The position numbers and the translations under genes were made by a program. From Obelidium mucronatum (taxonomy: Eukaryota > Chytridiomycota > Chytridiomycetes > Chytridiales > Chytriomycetaceae), in contig JAIVFH010000522.1 of the NCBI GenBank assembly GCA_025765595.1, forward strand, positions 1-16,278: a stretch of DNA of 16,278 bases. Reading direction: 5' to 3'. Shown here one piece after another: positions 1-9,900 of the stretch. The notes under the pieces are model-generated. The model saw only the letters and a list, made by a program, of their open reading frames with translations, searched no databases and was not told the DNA's origin. How positions within the stretch are numbered: the first letter of the stretch is position 1; each line of letters starts with the position of its first letter.

Positions 1-1
1 G

Positions 2-2564
2 CAACATCTGCAATCAAAATCGTTTTATATTCAAGTCCTTATTATAGTGTCAACCTTGATGGCCTTAGCCATCACGAATACCAACTTTGTGCTGGCATTT
101 CAGTTGTTGAACACGTCGACCAATGGGTTGAATACTCTGAAATTGCTCCATAGCCGCGAATATTACGCATCAATGCTTTTTAGGCGAATTAGACAGCTGC
201 AAACAGCTTCAGCAGAGAACAACAGTGTTAAATTTGCCGCCACACAAGTTCAACTGCAAGAAGAGATGTTAAACTTAACATCGACAATTCAAACTCTCTT
301 TGCGACTAGAGATATGCGATCAGTATGGTTCTTAAACCATACTATAACCTTTTTCACTCATTTTGTTATCAGGAGAATAATTTGTATTACACAACCCCAT
401 CAGTTGTTGGCTACCGGTCTCATTACCCGTTAACAGATGAGATATTCCCTGTAAATGTTTCACTCATGGAATACACCTCGGTAAGCGCGAAGTGATTACA
501 GCATCACTATACTGACAATCTGAATAGATGTTCTCCAATTCGGGGTTGTATGTTGCCAATGCATCATTCTCAACTTTTAACAACAGCCACCAAAATTTGA
601 ATGTTCGATGGGGTAAATTTCAATCTATTTATAAGTTGTATTTTCTAAGTTGAAAGCAGCTCTCGATAACTTCTGGCCGTCGCAGCATGGTCCATTTGAA
701 TATAGTATGGATGTCTTGTATTTCGATACTTTTGACGCGGATATGGCCAACGCCCATCGTACAATCTACGCCCTGACAGGTTTCACTTCCTTTTCTAATT
801 GATGCCCGAAATTCTGAAGTCCAAAACACAGGAATTCATGTGTTTATAATATTTCTGTTCTTGTTTGTACTTGATCGAAGTGTGCGGACATTCTTGACCA
901 ATCAGCGGCATTCCCTGAACATTTTTCGGTCAATACCAAATGCAATAATCAAGGTTCGCTAAATCTATAGCTCCCCTGTTTCGTTTTCAATCAATCTAAT
1001 TATCCAAAAACAGGAAATCATAGAGGTGGGGTTGATCCTGAAAGAATTTTTAAAAAAATGAGTCTGCTGATGACGAGAAAACAGCGCCTGTCGGAAGCCG
1101 ACAATGGAGATGTGTTTAGCAACAGTATCGTCAAACAATCACAACTTGCAAGTAACTCAAAATCAGTTCAAACGTCGTCGGCACTATTTCGAATTCAATA
1201 TGCTCTCTATGCCGTGTGCATGTCGATCTTGACAATCACGTTTGCATACGTGAACATCTCCTCCGTGAACACTATTGGCCAGAATTTTGTTATTTTGGAT
1301 CAAGCTGGAGATATGCAAACTTTTCAATTACGGCTGATTATTCTTGCAGAGGTAAAGAATCCATAATTTCCCGTTTTTTTTCCGCACTGAATCACCACCC
1401 CACTTCTTTTAGGAACTTGTCAATATAGACTTGAAAACGTGGGTGTCTGAAAAATATATTAGAGAAAACTATCTCACCGAATTCGAGCGATTATCACAAG
1501 TATATCATTCCACCAAGTTCGGTGACACTGACCGAAAATATCCTTCGCCGAGTTACAACTTGTAAGCAAAGAAAAGAGACATAATAGACATATATAGGTT
1601 CATTAAGTGGTTGATCCCTCCATTTAATTGACAAGCAGCTACACACCTGAGCTTCTGTGGCTTATTGAAGGCGAATCTTGTTTGCCGTACAATAAAGATG
1701 CTTGTAAAGCCGAGAATCGGAAATGGGATTATTCTATTGGGTACACCCCTAATGCAGTTGGTTTAGGTATGTGTGTGTGTGCGTGCATGCATACAGCAGT
1801 TTGGCTGAATCAGAAAACTCAAGGATTACTTCACTTGACCGATTACACCATGAGCCTCCACATGGATCTGGCACACTACTGCGAAACAGGGCCATTCAAA
1901 CCACCATCCGAATCCCTCCAATTTTTCGAGAAAGTTCTCGAATGGGATTACTTGGACGGTTGGCATCACATTGAAGAGCATTCCTATGTCGAAACAATCG
2001 GGATGTTGAAAAATTCAGTTAATTTGAATATTGCAATATTCGTGTTGGAGATGGTTTTGGTGTTTTTTGGACAGTTTTTGGTTGTTTCAAGGATGATGAG
2101 TTGAGTTTTTTTTATTTTTATTTTTATTTTTTTGCCTTCTATAGAAGGGACTTTGAATTTAAAACCTTTCCATAACACAATCGTTATAAGGCAACTTCAG
2201 GTTCACTGACCAATGCATATTTGATTTATTAAATCGACTCCCTCCACAAGTCAAGAACGTTCCCGAAATCGCCGAGCTCCTTGTGCACAATGGAATCATG
2301 GCGAAACCGAAAAATGGTACCAATCAGGTGGAGGAGGATAATAACAAAGATACGGAATCGAAGCCCCGTAGCTCTGTGACAAATCAGCTTTTCAGTGTGA
2401 TTACTTTTGGGGGTTCACGAGGAGATTATAATAACGAAAAGGCGGACAGAAAAGTCAGCTTCATATCTCCTAGAATATCTGTTGCAGGAAATACCAACTC
2501 TGTCGCGGAATCTCGACAGTTTCCTCGAGCGTCTCGCTCAATGCCTTTTTCAACGTCTGTTTGA
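2..2564 (+). CDS. Two-module multi-pass membrane protein, 5' partial, function unknown
   Basis: I do not recognise this gene with confidence; a distant link to the TmcB/TmcC-like membrane proteins common in chytrids is only a guess. Exons inferred: 2-322, 373-480, 528-612, 660-779, 820-953, about 1014 (or 1058)-1351, 1413-1561, 1639-1766, 1797-2099, 2191-2564, with introns of 30-91 nt. Four hydrophobic helices are visible: FYIQVLIIVSTLMALAI at the left edge, HVFIIFLFLFVLD (about 838), YALYAVCMSILTITFAYV (about 1200) and IAIFVLEMVLVFFGQFLVV (about 2030). Between helices 1-2 and 3-4 lie hydrophilic, probably extracellular domains; the first has many N-x-S/T sites (NTS, NNS, NLT, NVS, NAS). Each module ends in a similar cytosolic motif (LNIFRSIPNAIIK; FDLLNRLPPQVK). 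The frame cannot be joined cleanly near 954-1061, so it may be two tandem genes. The acceptor at 2190 is AAG, not CAG. The tail is Ser/Asn-rich and ends at TGA 2562-2564. Confidence 0.6.
1767..1796 (+). other. 30-nt GT-rich intron, in frame
   Basis: GTATGT followed by a GT run and ending ATACAG lies between two exons of the membrane-protein gene. It is a multiple of three and stop-free, so it could also be translated as a Cys-rich ten-residue insert. Donor and acceptor both match consensus, so I favour removal, although 30 nt is very short even for this window. Confidence 0.45.
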
Positions 2565-2579
2565 TATTTAATATTTAAA

Positions 2580-2585
2580 AATAAA
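2580..2585 (+). terminator. Poly(A) signal AATAAA of the membrane-protein gene
   Basis: AATAAA lies about 15 bases after the TGA at 2562-2564 in an AT-rich stretch, the usual placement for cleavage and polyadenylation. Confidence 0.4.
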
Positions 2586-2617
2586 AAGTAAGGAGTATTT
2601 AAAAAATTGTATTAAGC

Positions 2618-2729
<112 letters not shown>

Positions 2730-2746
2730 GGTACTACACATGTGGC

Positions 2747-2772
2747 TTTTTTTTTTTTTTTTTTTTTTTTTT
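2747..2772 (+). repeat. T26 homopolymer
   Basis: Twenty-six T in a row, 18 bases after the TTG array and 15 bases before the first ATG of the next gene. Read on the minus strand it is an A26 tract, which could also be a retroposed poly(A) tail, but no target-site duplication or element body is visible. Confidence 0.9.
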
Positions 2773-2787
2773 ATATTGCTCATAATT

Positions 2788-3328
2788 ATGCCTTTCTATC
2801 ACAAAGACGAGTTGGACAATGCAATCAATGCAGAACGCGCTCCAAGACGACCAAAACATAGCAGAACGCCTTCCACGGCGATAACAGCAGCTTCTGCAGG
2901 ATATAAACCGCTGGAATCAACAGGCCCTGGGTGGATGGTGGGAGACGGGGTTGTCGGATATATCGCTTGGTTGGATGGTGGAATGTGCGAGGAGGGCTGG
3001 GTTGGAAGTTCGCGATTTGGAAGATTTTGATGAGGCGTTTTCACCATTTATGATTGGGATGGACAGGAATTATTATCTTGGGCGTAAAAAAGCAGTGCTT
3101 CATGATTATTTCGACAAGTTTCCAAGTGGGGAGAGTCCGATGGGAAGGCGAGTGCCGAGAGACTTGAAGCATTACATGAATGAAGAAAAGTTTGGCAAGA
3201 GTGCCCTTCATTCATCAGTCTTGACTGCTTTAAAAGAGCATGCTTTGCCGCAGAACTTGAAAGACCTAGGATTGAGATTGCATGGTTCCGAAAGGGTTAT
3301 ATCGCGTTGCGAAGTGCGAGATCAATGA
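2788..3328 (+). pseudogene. Fragment resembling the C-terminus of a DUF2235 alpha/beta hydrolase, frame-broken
   Basis: DUF2235 proteins are serine hydrolases of the alpha/beta fold. The reading frame from the ATG at 2788 runs to about 2940 and must shift by one base (an extra G in the 2940-2942 run is the simplest reading) to enter the frame ending at TGA 3326-3328. After the shift come ETGLSDISLGWMVECARRAGL and, near the end, LHSSVLTALKEHALPQNL; these fit the 'LSDI.L.WM...A...GL' and 'HSSV..RL.....P.NL' stretches I recall from the end of DUF2235 domains. The nucleophile motif (GxSxG/GFSRG type) and the first half of the domain are absent; upstream lie only the T run and the TTG array. No conserved N-terminus is seen before it. 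I therefore call it a truncated remnant. It could instead be a small lineage-specific protein. Family assignment is from memory of motifs and is moderate at best. Confidence 0.42.
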
Positions 3329-3334
3329 AATAAA
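3329..3334 (+). terminator. Poly(A) signal AATAAA after the hydrolase fragment
   Basis: AATAAA begins one base after the TGA at 3326-3328. The remaining bases to the convergent gene end at 3428 hold a short (TA)n tract and nothing else I can identify. Confidence 0.4.
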
Positions 3335-3427
3335 GACGATTAAGAAATTCGAGGCACTTATATATATATATTTACAATAATAATTATAGGTATGAGACAT
3401 ATGAAGTTACAGCAAGTTTGAAATAAA

Positions 3428-4637
3428 TTAAAGCGTCGATTCCTTTTTCCGCCCCAACGCAGGTAGTGAGGATGTGAATCCAGAAACAGAAAATCTGCTC
3501 TGTGAGCGGTTTCCCATAGCTTTTGATTCTTGTCGACTCTTGGCAGTTTTGGATCTTTCTAAAGAAGCAGCATTCGCGCTCAAGCTTCTGAAAAGATTTA
3601 CGGATGGCTGGCTTTTAGAATAGCGATTTGACGCAGGTGGCGCTTTTGGCAATGAATCTCTCACACTCCTTTTGGGAGGTGTAGTGCTCTTGATGCCACG
3701 ACCAGGGAGACTCCACCATGGTCTGTTGTTCAAAGACTCGACTTTTCCTATAGAGGTAATTTATAAAAAAGAAAGAGTCAACTATCTCAAACGCCAATAG
3801 ATATTTACCATCATCAGGAGCAAATATCTGTTCAGTCAACAAGCTCTTGTCCTTTTTCTGGGAAATAGGATTAAAAGAGGCAACAGGTTTCTTTGATCCA
3901 GGAGAAAAATTGGTTGTTGGAGTTGTTGAGGCAGAACGGCTTGGGGTTGGAAGGGTGGGTCGCACAAAGGACTGTAATGGGGTAGAAGATGATTAGATAT
4001 CTGATTCTCGTCCCTGCTGATGGAATGAAACGCGTAATACCGAAGAGGAAGAAGGGGTGCGCTTTTGTGCCTTTGCCTTGCTGCCGCCTCTGAACATTCC
4101 AACGCCGCCGGTTCTCTTGCCTCTGTTTCTGTCGAGCGACGCTGTTCCAATCAGACCCGCGTCAAACTCATCGCCGCCGTTCTCTTCGGCGCCAAAGTCT
4201 TCTGGCTCCATGAACAGCTGCAGTCTGTTTTTCCTGTTTTGTTCCTGCTGGCGCTCGAACGCGTCGGCATCGAGGTCGTTGAAGAATGTGTTTGAGGCTG
4301 AAGCAGAAGAATTGCGGGGCAGCGAGAGAGAGTGTGAGAGTGAGTGTGCTTGGCTTGAGCCAGACTGTGAATACGCCTGGACCACTTCGTCGTCGTCGAA
4401 CGCCAGCGCCCACGGGTCTCTCTTTGCGCCTTCGCGCATAATCGCCTGCGTGTCCGCCGAGAAGGCGCGCTGCGGAATGTGCGCAGTGAACTCCGAAGAA
4501 GTCCGCAAAGAACCAAACGAATCAGTGGCCGCTGGCTGTAGCTGTGCTGGAGACGCGCTTCGCCACGCGCTGCGCTCTTTGCGGTGGCTGGAACGCGTCG
4601 GCGGGGAAGGGGAAGGGGAAGGGGAAGAGGCAAGCAT
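3428..4637 (-). CDS. Ser/Pro-rich, probably disordered protein of unknown function
   Basis: Not recognised. Three exons: 4637-4041, 3971-3809, 3747-3428, with introns of 69 nt (GTATTA..TACAG) and 61 nt (GTAAAT..TATAG). The joined length is 1080 nt, 359 aa, with no frame break. The start is the ATG complementary to 4635-4637, directly followed by a Ser-Pro repeat encoded by four GGGGAA units. The protein is mostly low complexity (Ser, Arg, Pro), with an acidic stretch DPWALAFDDDEV (about residues 75-86), an NDLDADAFERQQEQNRK segment, a possible order-forming NNRPWWSLPGRG motif just after the second intron, and a basic, serine-rich C-terminus ending GRKKESTL. No membrane helix or catalytic motif is seen. 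It is divergently transcribed from the EI24-family gene with 42 bp between the start codons, so the two probably share a promoter. A cytoskeletal or chromatin-associated scaffold is possible, but nothing in the sequence proves it. Confidence 0.72.
4603..4626 (+). repeat. (GGGGAA)4 hexamer tandem repeat
   Basis: Four perfect GGGGAA units lie in exon 1 of the minus-strand Ser/Pro-rich gene, where they encode alternating Ser-Pro immediately after the start. They are also within 80 bp of the divergent EI24-family start. Confidence 0.85.
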
Positions 4638-4679
4638 TTGAAGCCAGGAAGAAAGAAATTAAAAAAGATTCAAAGAGAT
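4638..4679. promoter_or_regulatory. 42-bp bidirectional intergenic region
   Basis: This gap separates two divergent start codons (minus-strand ATG at 4637, plus-strand ATG at 4680). It is purine-rich on the plus strand. With so little room, the core promoters and 5' leaders must overlap the coding exons. I see no clear TATA box or named factor site. Confidence 0.4.
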
Positions 4680-5482
4680 ATGGATGCTGCGGCTTTCGTC
4701 CAGGGAATCTATGATGCGTGCGCCCTGCCGTCGGTCCTCATAACAATATACGGGTACTGTCTGCTGCTGCTGCTGTTTGCACTATATCAACAAACCAGAG
4801 TCTTGACTGTGACTTTCACAAAAAACCTGTATACAGCTCAAAGACTATCCAAACTGCTCTCTTCAAATGCATTGTCCTCAATGGCTTCATATTCTTGGGC
4901 TCAATACTCCTCATGGATAATCTTCTTGTTCCCTTCTTTTCGTACTGCTCCGCAGCATTCCTCAACAACCCTCACTCAACAAGCGTCGCCCCCGTAAACA
5001 CATCACAACTGCATCAATTCAATAGCTTAAGCGAAGCATGGAGTTTTTGGCTTGGAGCATTTCTATGGAAGCTGTATTATGTTCTTTGGATATACCCGCT
5101 CTACGTCACATCTTTTGTCTTGAACACATTCTGGTATCAAGCCATTGCTGATAGAGCATATGAAATTGTATACGGAAAACCGACTCAATCCCCTCAGACA
5201 TATGACTGGTTCCTCAAGAGAGTTTCAACCGATATATACAGAGGCTTGCTTCTCTTGAACTATATCATTTTGACTTTTATCGCACACAGTGTCATTCCAT
5301 GGCCATTTGGTTCCATTTTCAGTTTCATTCTCTTTTCGTTTCTTGTCGCGTTTGTTTCTTTTTTTGAGCTTAAGTTTCTCTTCTCGATCACGCATGGCTT
5401 TGGTCATGAGAGGTGCTCCGTCTTGGATTTGTTTGGCTTTGTTTTTGGAGGACATGTAGGCGAGTTTGAGTTCAGTGGATGA
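4680..5482 (+). CDS. EI24: EI24/PIG8-family ER membrane protein, C-terminus abnormal
   Basis: The EI24 family (Pfam EI24) comprises multi-pass ER membrane proteins linked in animals to autophagy and p53-induced cell death. Two exons, 4680-4753 and 4837-5482, are joined across an 83-nt intron (GTACTG..ATACAG); the splice turns ITIYG into ITIYGSKTIQTAL in frame. Total 720 nt, 239 aa. Family features seen: an N-terminal FVQGIYDA segment, the helix FKCIVLNGFIFLGSILLMDN, and the highly characteristic block VLWIYPLYVTSFVLNTFWYQ followed by AIADRAYEIVYG (about residues 110-150), then LLLNYIILTFIAHSVIP and a further hydrophobic stretch. The usual C-terminal third (the aromatic 'C/SFEYKW' region, the GFG..P loop and the last helices) is not found. 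From about 5340 on the frame is antisense to the conserved end of the convergent TUG-like gene, so residues after about 195 are doubtful. The overlap is 258 nt. The start is the only ATG preceding the conserved motif with a clean splice. Confidence 0.85.
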
Positions 5483-6669
5483 TAGCTGGAAGAATGTATC
5501 TGGTAATTGAACTGAATAGGTGGTTTTGTGCAAGTTCAATTAGTTCGTGACAAGTTAAAAAAAAACGGGGACACTCAACTGTTCATGGGTCCATCGATAT
5601 CTGCAGGAGGAGCAGAAAACACCTTGATGCCGCGATCAAATTCGCCGTTTTCCAATTCAACTGAATAATCCTCTACTTTCCCCTCTCCCTCCCCAACGCC
5701 AGCAGGGGTCTCTTTCTTTGCTACCACTGCCGACGCAGCAGCTGTAGCTTTTTTAGAAGCGGGCTGACTGACAGCGGCAGCGGCAGCGGGAACAAAATCC
5801 TTCACCCCATCCACGCCAACCCAATCCGCATCCACCTCCGCCCTCACATCCTCGAAAGAAACAGCCGGATCCAATCTCCACAACAACCGAACAAGCGCAT
5901 TCCCACCCCCACGCAAGCCAGCCCCTTCAAGCGTCGTTTCCTTCAAACTCTTGAACGTGCCGTATTCCTTGTTACTCAAAATCAACAACGGGAACGCGTA
6001 GACGAGCGGTTTCTGGGATTGAGATAATTTTTTGGAAGCTTCGCTGATGGCTTGGAGAGGTTTCGGGAGGGTGGAGGAAGGAGGGGTTATAGGTGGGGGT
6101 TGTTGGTTTTTTGTGAGGGTGAGGGTTGGGTCTTGGGATTCCAAGGTTTTGAGGAGGGACCAGAGGGTTGTTGAGGGTGGGAATTTTTTAATGATTCGTG
6201 GGCCTTCTTGGACTTGGAGGGCTATGGTTATGAGGAGGGGTTGGGTTGTTGGTGTTGTGGTTGGTAATGAGGGCGAGACGGATAGTTGTGGATCTGTTGG
6301 CGTTGAGGACACCGATGAATTCGTTGGTTGCTTTGATTGTGAGGGTACTGAGGTTTGGGGAGTTGATGGCTTTGCAGTTGTGGAGGATGGGACAAGCAAT
6401 AGTTTAGCACCGGCGGGAAGGTTGGCGAAACGGACGGAAAGAGAGAGATCGAGAGTCGCTTTTCCATGCCTATTATTTTTTTGCGCATGTTAGTAATAGG
6501 TCGGGGGTTGAGGTTTGAATTACTTCAGAACATAGACAGAGGTTGGATTTCCAAGCTTATCGATCGCAGACTTCAGGACATCGTTCAATGGCATTGCAGG
6601 CGTTGTTTTGATGACTGTCTTTTTGGACGGAAATGATCCTTCTAGTTCAACAGTAACTTGAGAAGCCAT
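5225..6669 (-). CDS. TUG/ASPSCR1-family ubiquitin-like protein, UBX domain missing
   Basis: TUG/ASPSCR1 proteins bind p97/Cdc48 and, in animals, retain GLUT4 vesicles. Exons 6669-6524, 6469-5580 and 5511-5225; introns of 54 nt (GTAATT..ATAG with a TTACTAAC branch site) and 68 nt (GTTGAG..TTCAG). Joined length 1323 nt, 440 aa, no frame break. The N-terminal TUG-UBL1 domain is clear: MASQVTVELEGSFPSKK, then ..TSVYVLK across intron 1 into HGKATLDLSLSVRFANLPAGAKL (about residues 1-76). A Thr/Ser/Pro linker precedes a second ubiquitin-like region (ITIALQVQEGPRIIKKFPP .. YAFPLLILSNKEYGTFKSLKE, about 125-240). An Ala-rich linker then leads to LPDTFFQLSSTELK and GAPLMTKAMRDREEKL, the family's segment just before UBX. 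After that the protein turns into a Lys/Arg-rich tail and stops; no UBX beta-grasp fold follows. The tail is antisense to the EI24-family gene. Loss by deletion or misassembly is likely, but a naturally short form cannot be excluded. Confidence 0.85.
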
Positions 6670-6958
6670 TTTCGCGGATGGTTATTGTTTCCAACAAAAT
6701 ACGTGGCTCTCCCTTCCACTTTATTGAATTTGAATATCTGCCAACATCAACATGAGTTTTACACAAACTAGTTAATTCTCGTGGAGTTTTTCTTTTTCGC
6801 TATGCAGGTCATAGAGCATTGGAGGGATTGAAGCTGGCCGCTAAACCTGGAACCAAGCTTGAAGCTTCGCATGCTTATGCTGCTCGACACGAAACTCGTC
6901 GCGTCCATCATCAGAGTCTGGGCTTTTTCTTGAGTTCAGGACAAAATTTCTCGTCGAG
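6670..6958. promoter_or_regulatory. Divergent intergenic region between TUG-like and ABCA genes
   Basis: 289 bp between two divergent start codons, expected to hold both promoters. It has a T-rich stretch ending in a splice-acceptor-like CTATGCAG (about 6800-6807), so a leader intron for the transporter is possible, but I see no matching donor that I trust. No open reading frame with coding character and no RNA gene were found. Confidence 0.4.
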
Positions 6959-9900
6959 ATGAGAGGCGAACTCATCAAAACGCAGCTACATGCACTGGTA
7001 CGCGATTGATCGACCGGCGTGTTAATGCCATTTAATATTCCAAACTTGGGATTCCTAGATCTGCAAGTCTTTCACGCATCAGAAAAGGCAGGTTGTCAGC
7101 AACGTCTTTTGCGTCAGCCTCTGTCCGATCCTGATGACTCTGACTTGCGCCATGATCGGACAAGTTGTTCAAAACATTCTCGTTAAGATGTCTGGTCCTC
7201 CAAAGGGTAAATGCTTTTTAGATTGCTGTTGATCACCAATAGTTTGTTCTTCCAGATATTCTATTTTGCTCCAATGTGAACGCGCTGGACTCTCAATTGA
7301 ATTGGCCGATTACGGATTTATCCAGCAGTCTTTTACCTCAAACGGATGCCTCGTCTGTTCCTGGTGCTCGCTCTGCTGTAACGCATGTCAACTTTCTCAG
7401 CTTTTTCGACTTTACGGCTGCCTCTGGAACTACAACTGGATACTCATTGAAATCCATCAAACCATGCGTATATCACTTGGGCAAGAGATATTCGAAATTC
7501 AAAAACTCGCCGTATTCGATGGACCCGCTTCTTGAACCGTCGACAACAATTCTCGAATCTGACTCGACGTACCAGGCTCAGCCGTTGGGTGGCTTCTTTA
7601 GCTCAAATGCAATCAGTTATTTAGCAAAGCAATTGATAACTGGTCAATTGAATGAAGCCTTTTTGGTTGGCGTTTCTTCGGGTGTTGTTGATATTCTTGG
7701 GGAAAACACGGACCATCGACCAGTCAAATTTTCGGCCACCGGGTTTTCATTGAATCAGAAAATTGTTCCCGCTCTTGGGTTCTTGCCCATGAATTCCACG
7801 ATGGGCATTTTGGAAACGATTGAGCCTCGGTTTCGACTTGATTTGGATCCGTTTCGTGAGCTGTTGACTGGGTTCAAGCAAGTTCCGTCGTTTGTTAAAG
7901 TAACTCTATTGCTCTCTCTATTTCAATCGAAAATGGATTAATATTTTTTTTTATTAAAGGTGACAAATTCAGATTATGGAATGGATGGCAAGCTTGCTGA
8001 ACTGATCAAGTCGGCGCTGATTAATGTGACGGCAGTGGATACAAGTGCACTGCTTACACCTAATCCATCAATCATGGATGTGCTGTATTTCTTTGTGAAT
8101 GTATCGCAATCAATCGTCAACCTTCCGTTTGGAGGGATCCTCTTCACGCAACTGAACCAATCAACATCAAACTACAAATATTCATTCCACATTGGAACCG
8201 ACTCAAAACTCGAAGCAATCGCGGCTTTCCCAGAGCCGGATTTTCGATCTGTTTTGGTTCAAGCTCAACTCTCAAATGCCTTTTTGAGGAGTAGTTCAAA
8301 GGATCTTTCTGAAGCTGTGATTACTCAGTCAATCAGAGCGTTTCCAATTCTATATTCTACGGGGTTGAAGCTGCCGCTAGATGGATTTATCGGGCAGATT
8401 TTGTATCCTTTCGGGGTTTCCTTCTTGTTGCCGCTTTTTGCCGTTGAGCTTGTTTGGGAAAAGGAAACAAAGGTGTAGTAATATTTTCAAATATGGAATC
8501 GCTATGATTTACGCTAATCTTTTCTTTTTACTGAAGATTGTGGCGATGATGAAGATTGTAGGTTTGACTTTGCAGGTAATCAAGGCTTATTAATTTGTTT
8601 ATTTTTCAGAATGGGATCAAAACTTGGATCTACTCCCTGTCTCAATTTATTTCATTTTTTGTTATCTATGCTATTTCTGCAACTGTATGTATATATCTTG
8701 CCATTTTTGACAAGAACCAATGACAAATATTTTGATCTCAGGTTTTTGCGGTTTCTGGATATTCCTTCAAGCTTCAAATATTCACAATGGTTAGCTAAAA
8801 TTCTCATTTAATTCACTAATACTACTCATATACTTTTTGGTAGACATCTCCAGGAGTACTGTTTGTTTTGCTTCTGGTTTGGGGTCTAGTCCAAATATCA
8901 ATGAGTTTCGTTATTGCGTCAGTATGTCAACGCAGCAGTATGGCATTAGGTAACTTAGTAAAGATGATTCCTTTTTTGACATGAGATTCTTTTTTTTTGT
9001 TTAACAGCTTCATCCTTTTTGATTGTGTTGTTGAGTGTTGTGGCGTCCATCTCACTGAACTCCCTATATCCGCTGGTGGAGAGCCTTCCAGGATACTATT
9101 TAGCATGGCCGCCTTTTGCATTTATTCGAGCTATATCTGTTGTAAATCAGTAAGCCAAAAAACAAAACGCAGGGCTTGAGAATCAACAGGAGATATTAAT
9201 TTCGTTTTTTTTCGTGCAGAAAATCATATTCAGCATCGCCTTATACACTATCAAATCTACAAGGAAATAATCAAGTCTTGAAATGTGTCTACTATTTATT
9301 GGCAGCGTCGGTTGTCTTGCAATTAACTGCATCCTACTTGGAAACAATCATTCCATCTAATCTTGGTGTTACCTATCCTTGGCATTGGCCAATCAGTTTT
9401 TGCATAAAAAAAGCTATACAATATTCCACCGGGGAAAAGCCCCCACAGAGTATCACCCAAGAAATCAAACAATGTGAATCCACAACGCTGAGCATCAACA
9501 GTAACCTAGAAGGCTCGGATGTTCTTGAAGAACAGCACCGTGTCTCACGCAGTAAAAACCAGCTTATTCAGTTATGCCCTTTGGTTGTCCATAATCTCAA
9601 GAAGAATTACCCTGGATTGGATACAAGCAGTAAGCAAAAACGGGAAATCAAGATGGCGTTGAATGGGGTTTCATTTGCAGTTGAAAAGGGTGTGGTTTTT
9701 GGACTACTTGGGTAAGTACTTGAGTCTTTTGGCAAACACGTGTGCTTAAAGTATACCGTAAACCAGGCCCAATGGGGCAGGAAAGTCAACACTTATGTCA
9801 ATTTTGACAGGCGTTACCCAGAAAACGAGTGGAAATGCGTGGATTGATGGTTTGGATTTGGATTCTATGGATGACATTCAAACAAGGATTGGTATTTGCC

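Noticed and set aside
4057..4641. 194-aa plus-strand frame opposite the Ser/Pro-rich gene
   Set aside because: Antisense shadow of a GC-rich exon. The minus-strand frame joins to two further exons with good splice sites; this one joins to nothing.
6032..6493. 153-aa plus-strand frame, Gly/Val-rich
   Set aside because: Antisense of the TUG-like Pro/Thr-rich linker; the minus strand carries recognised TUG motifs.
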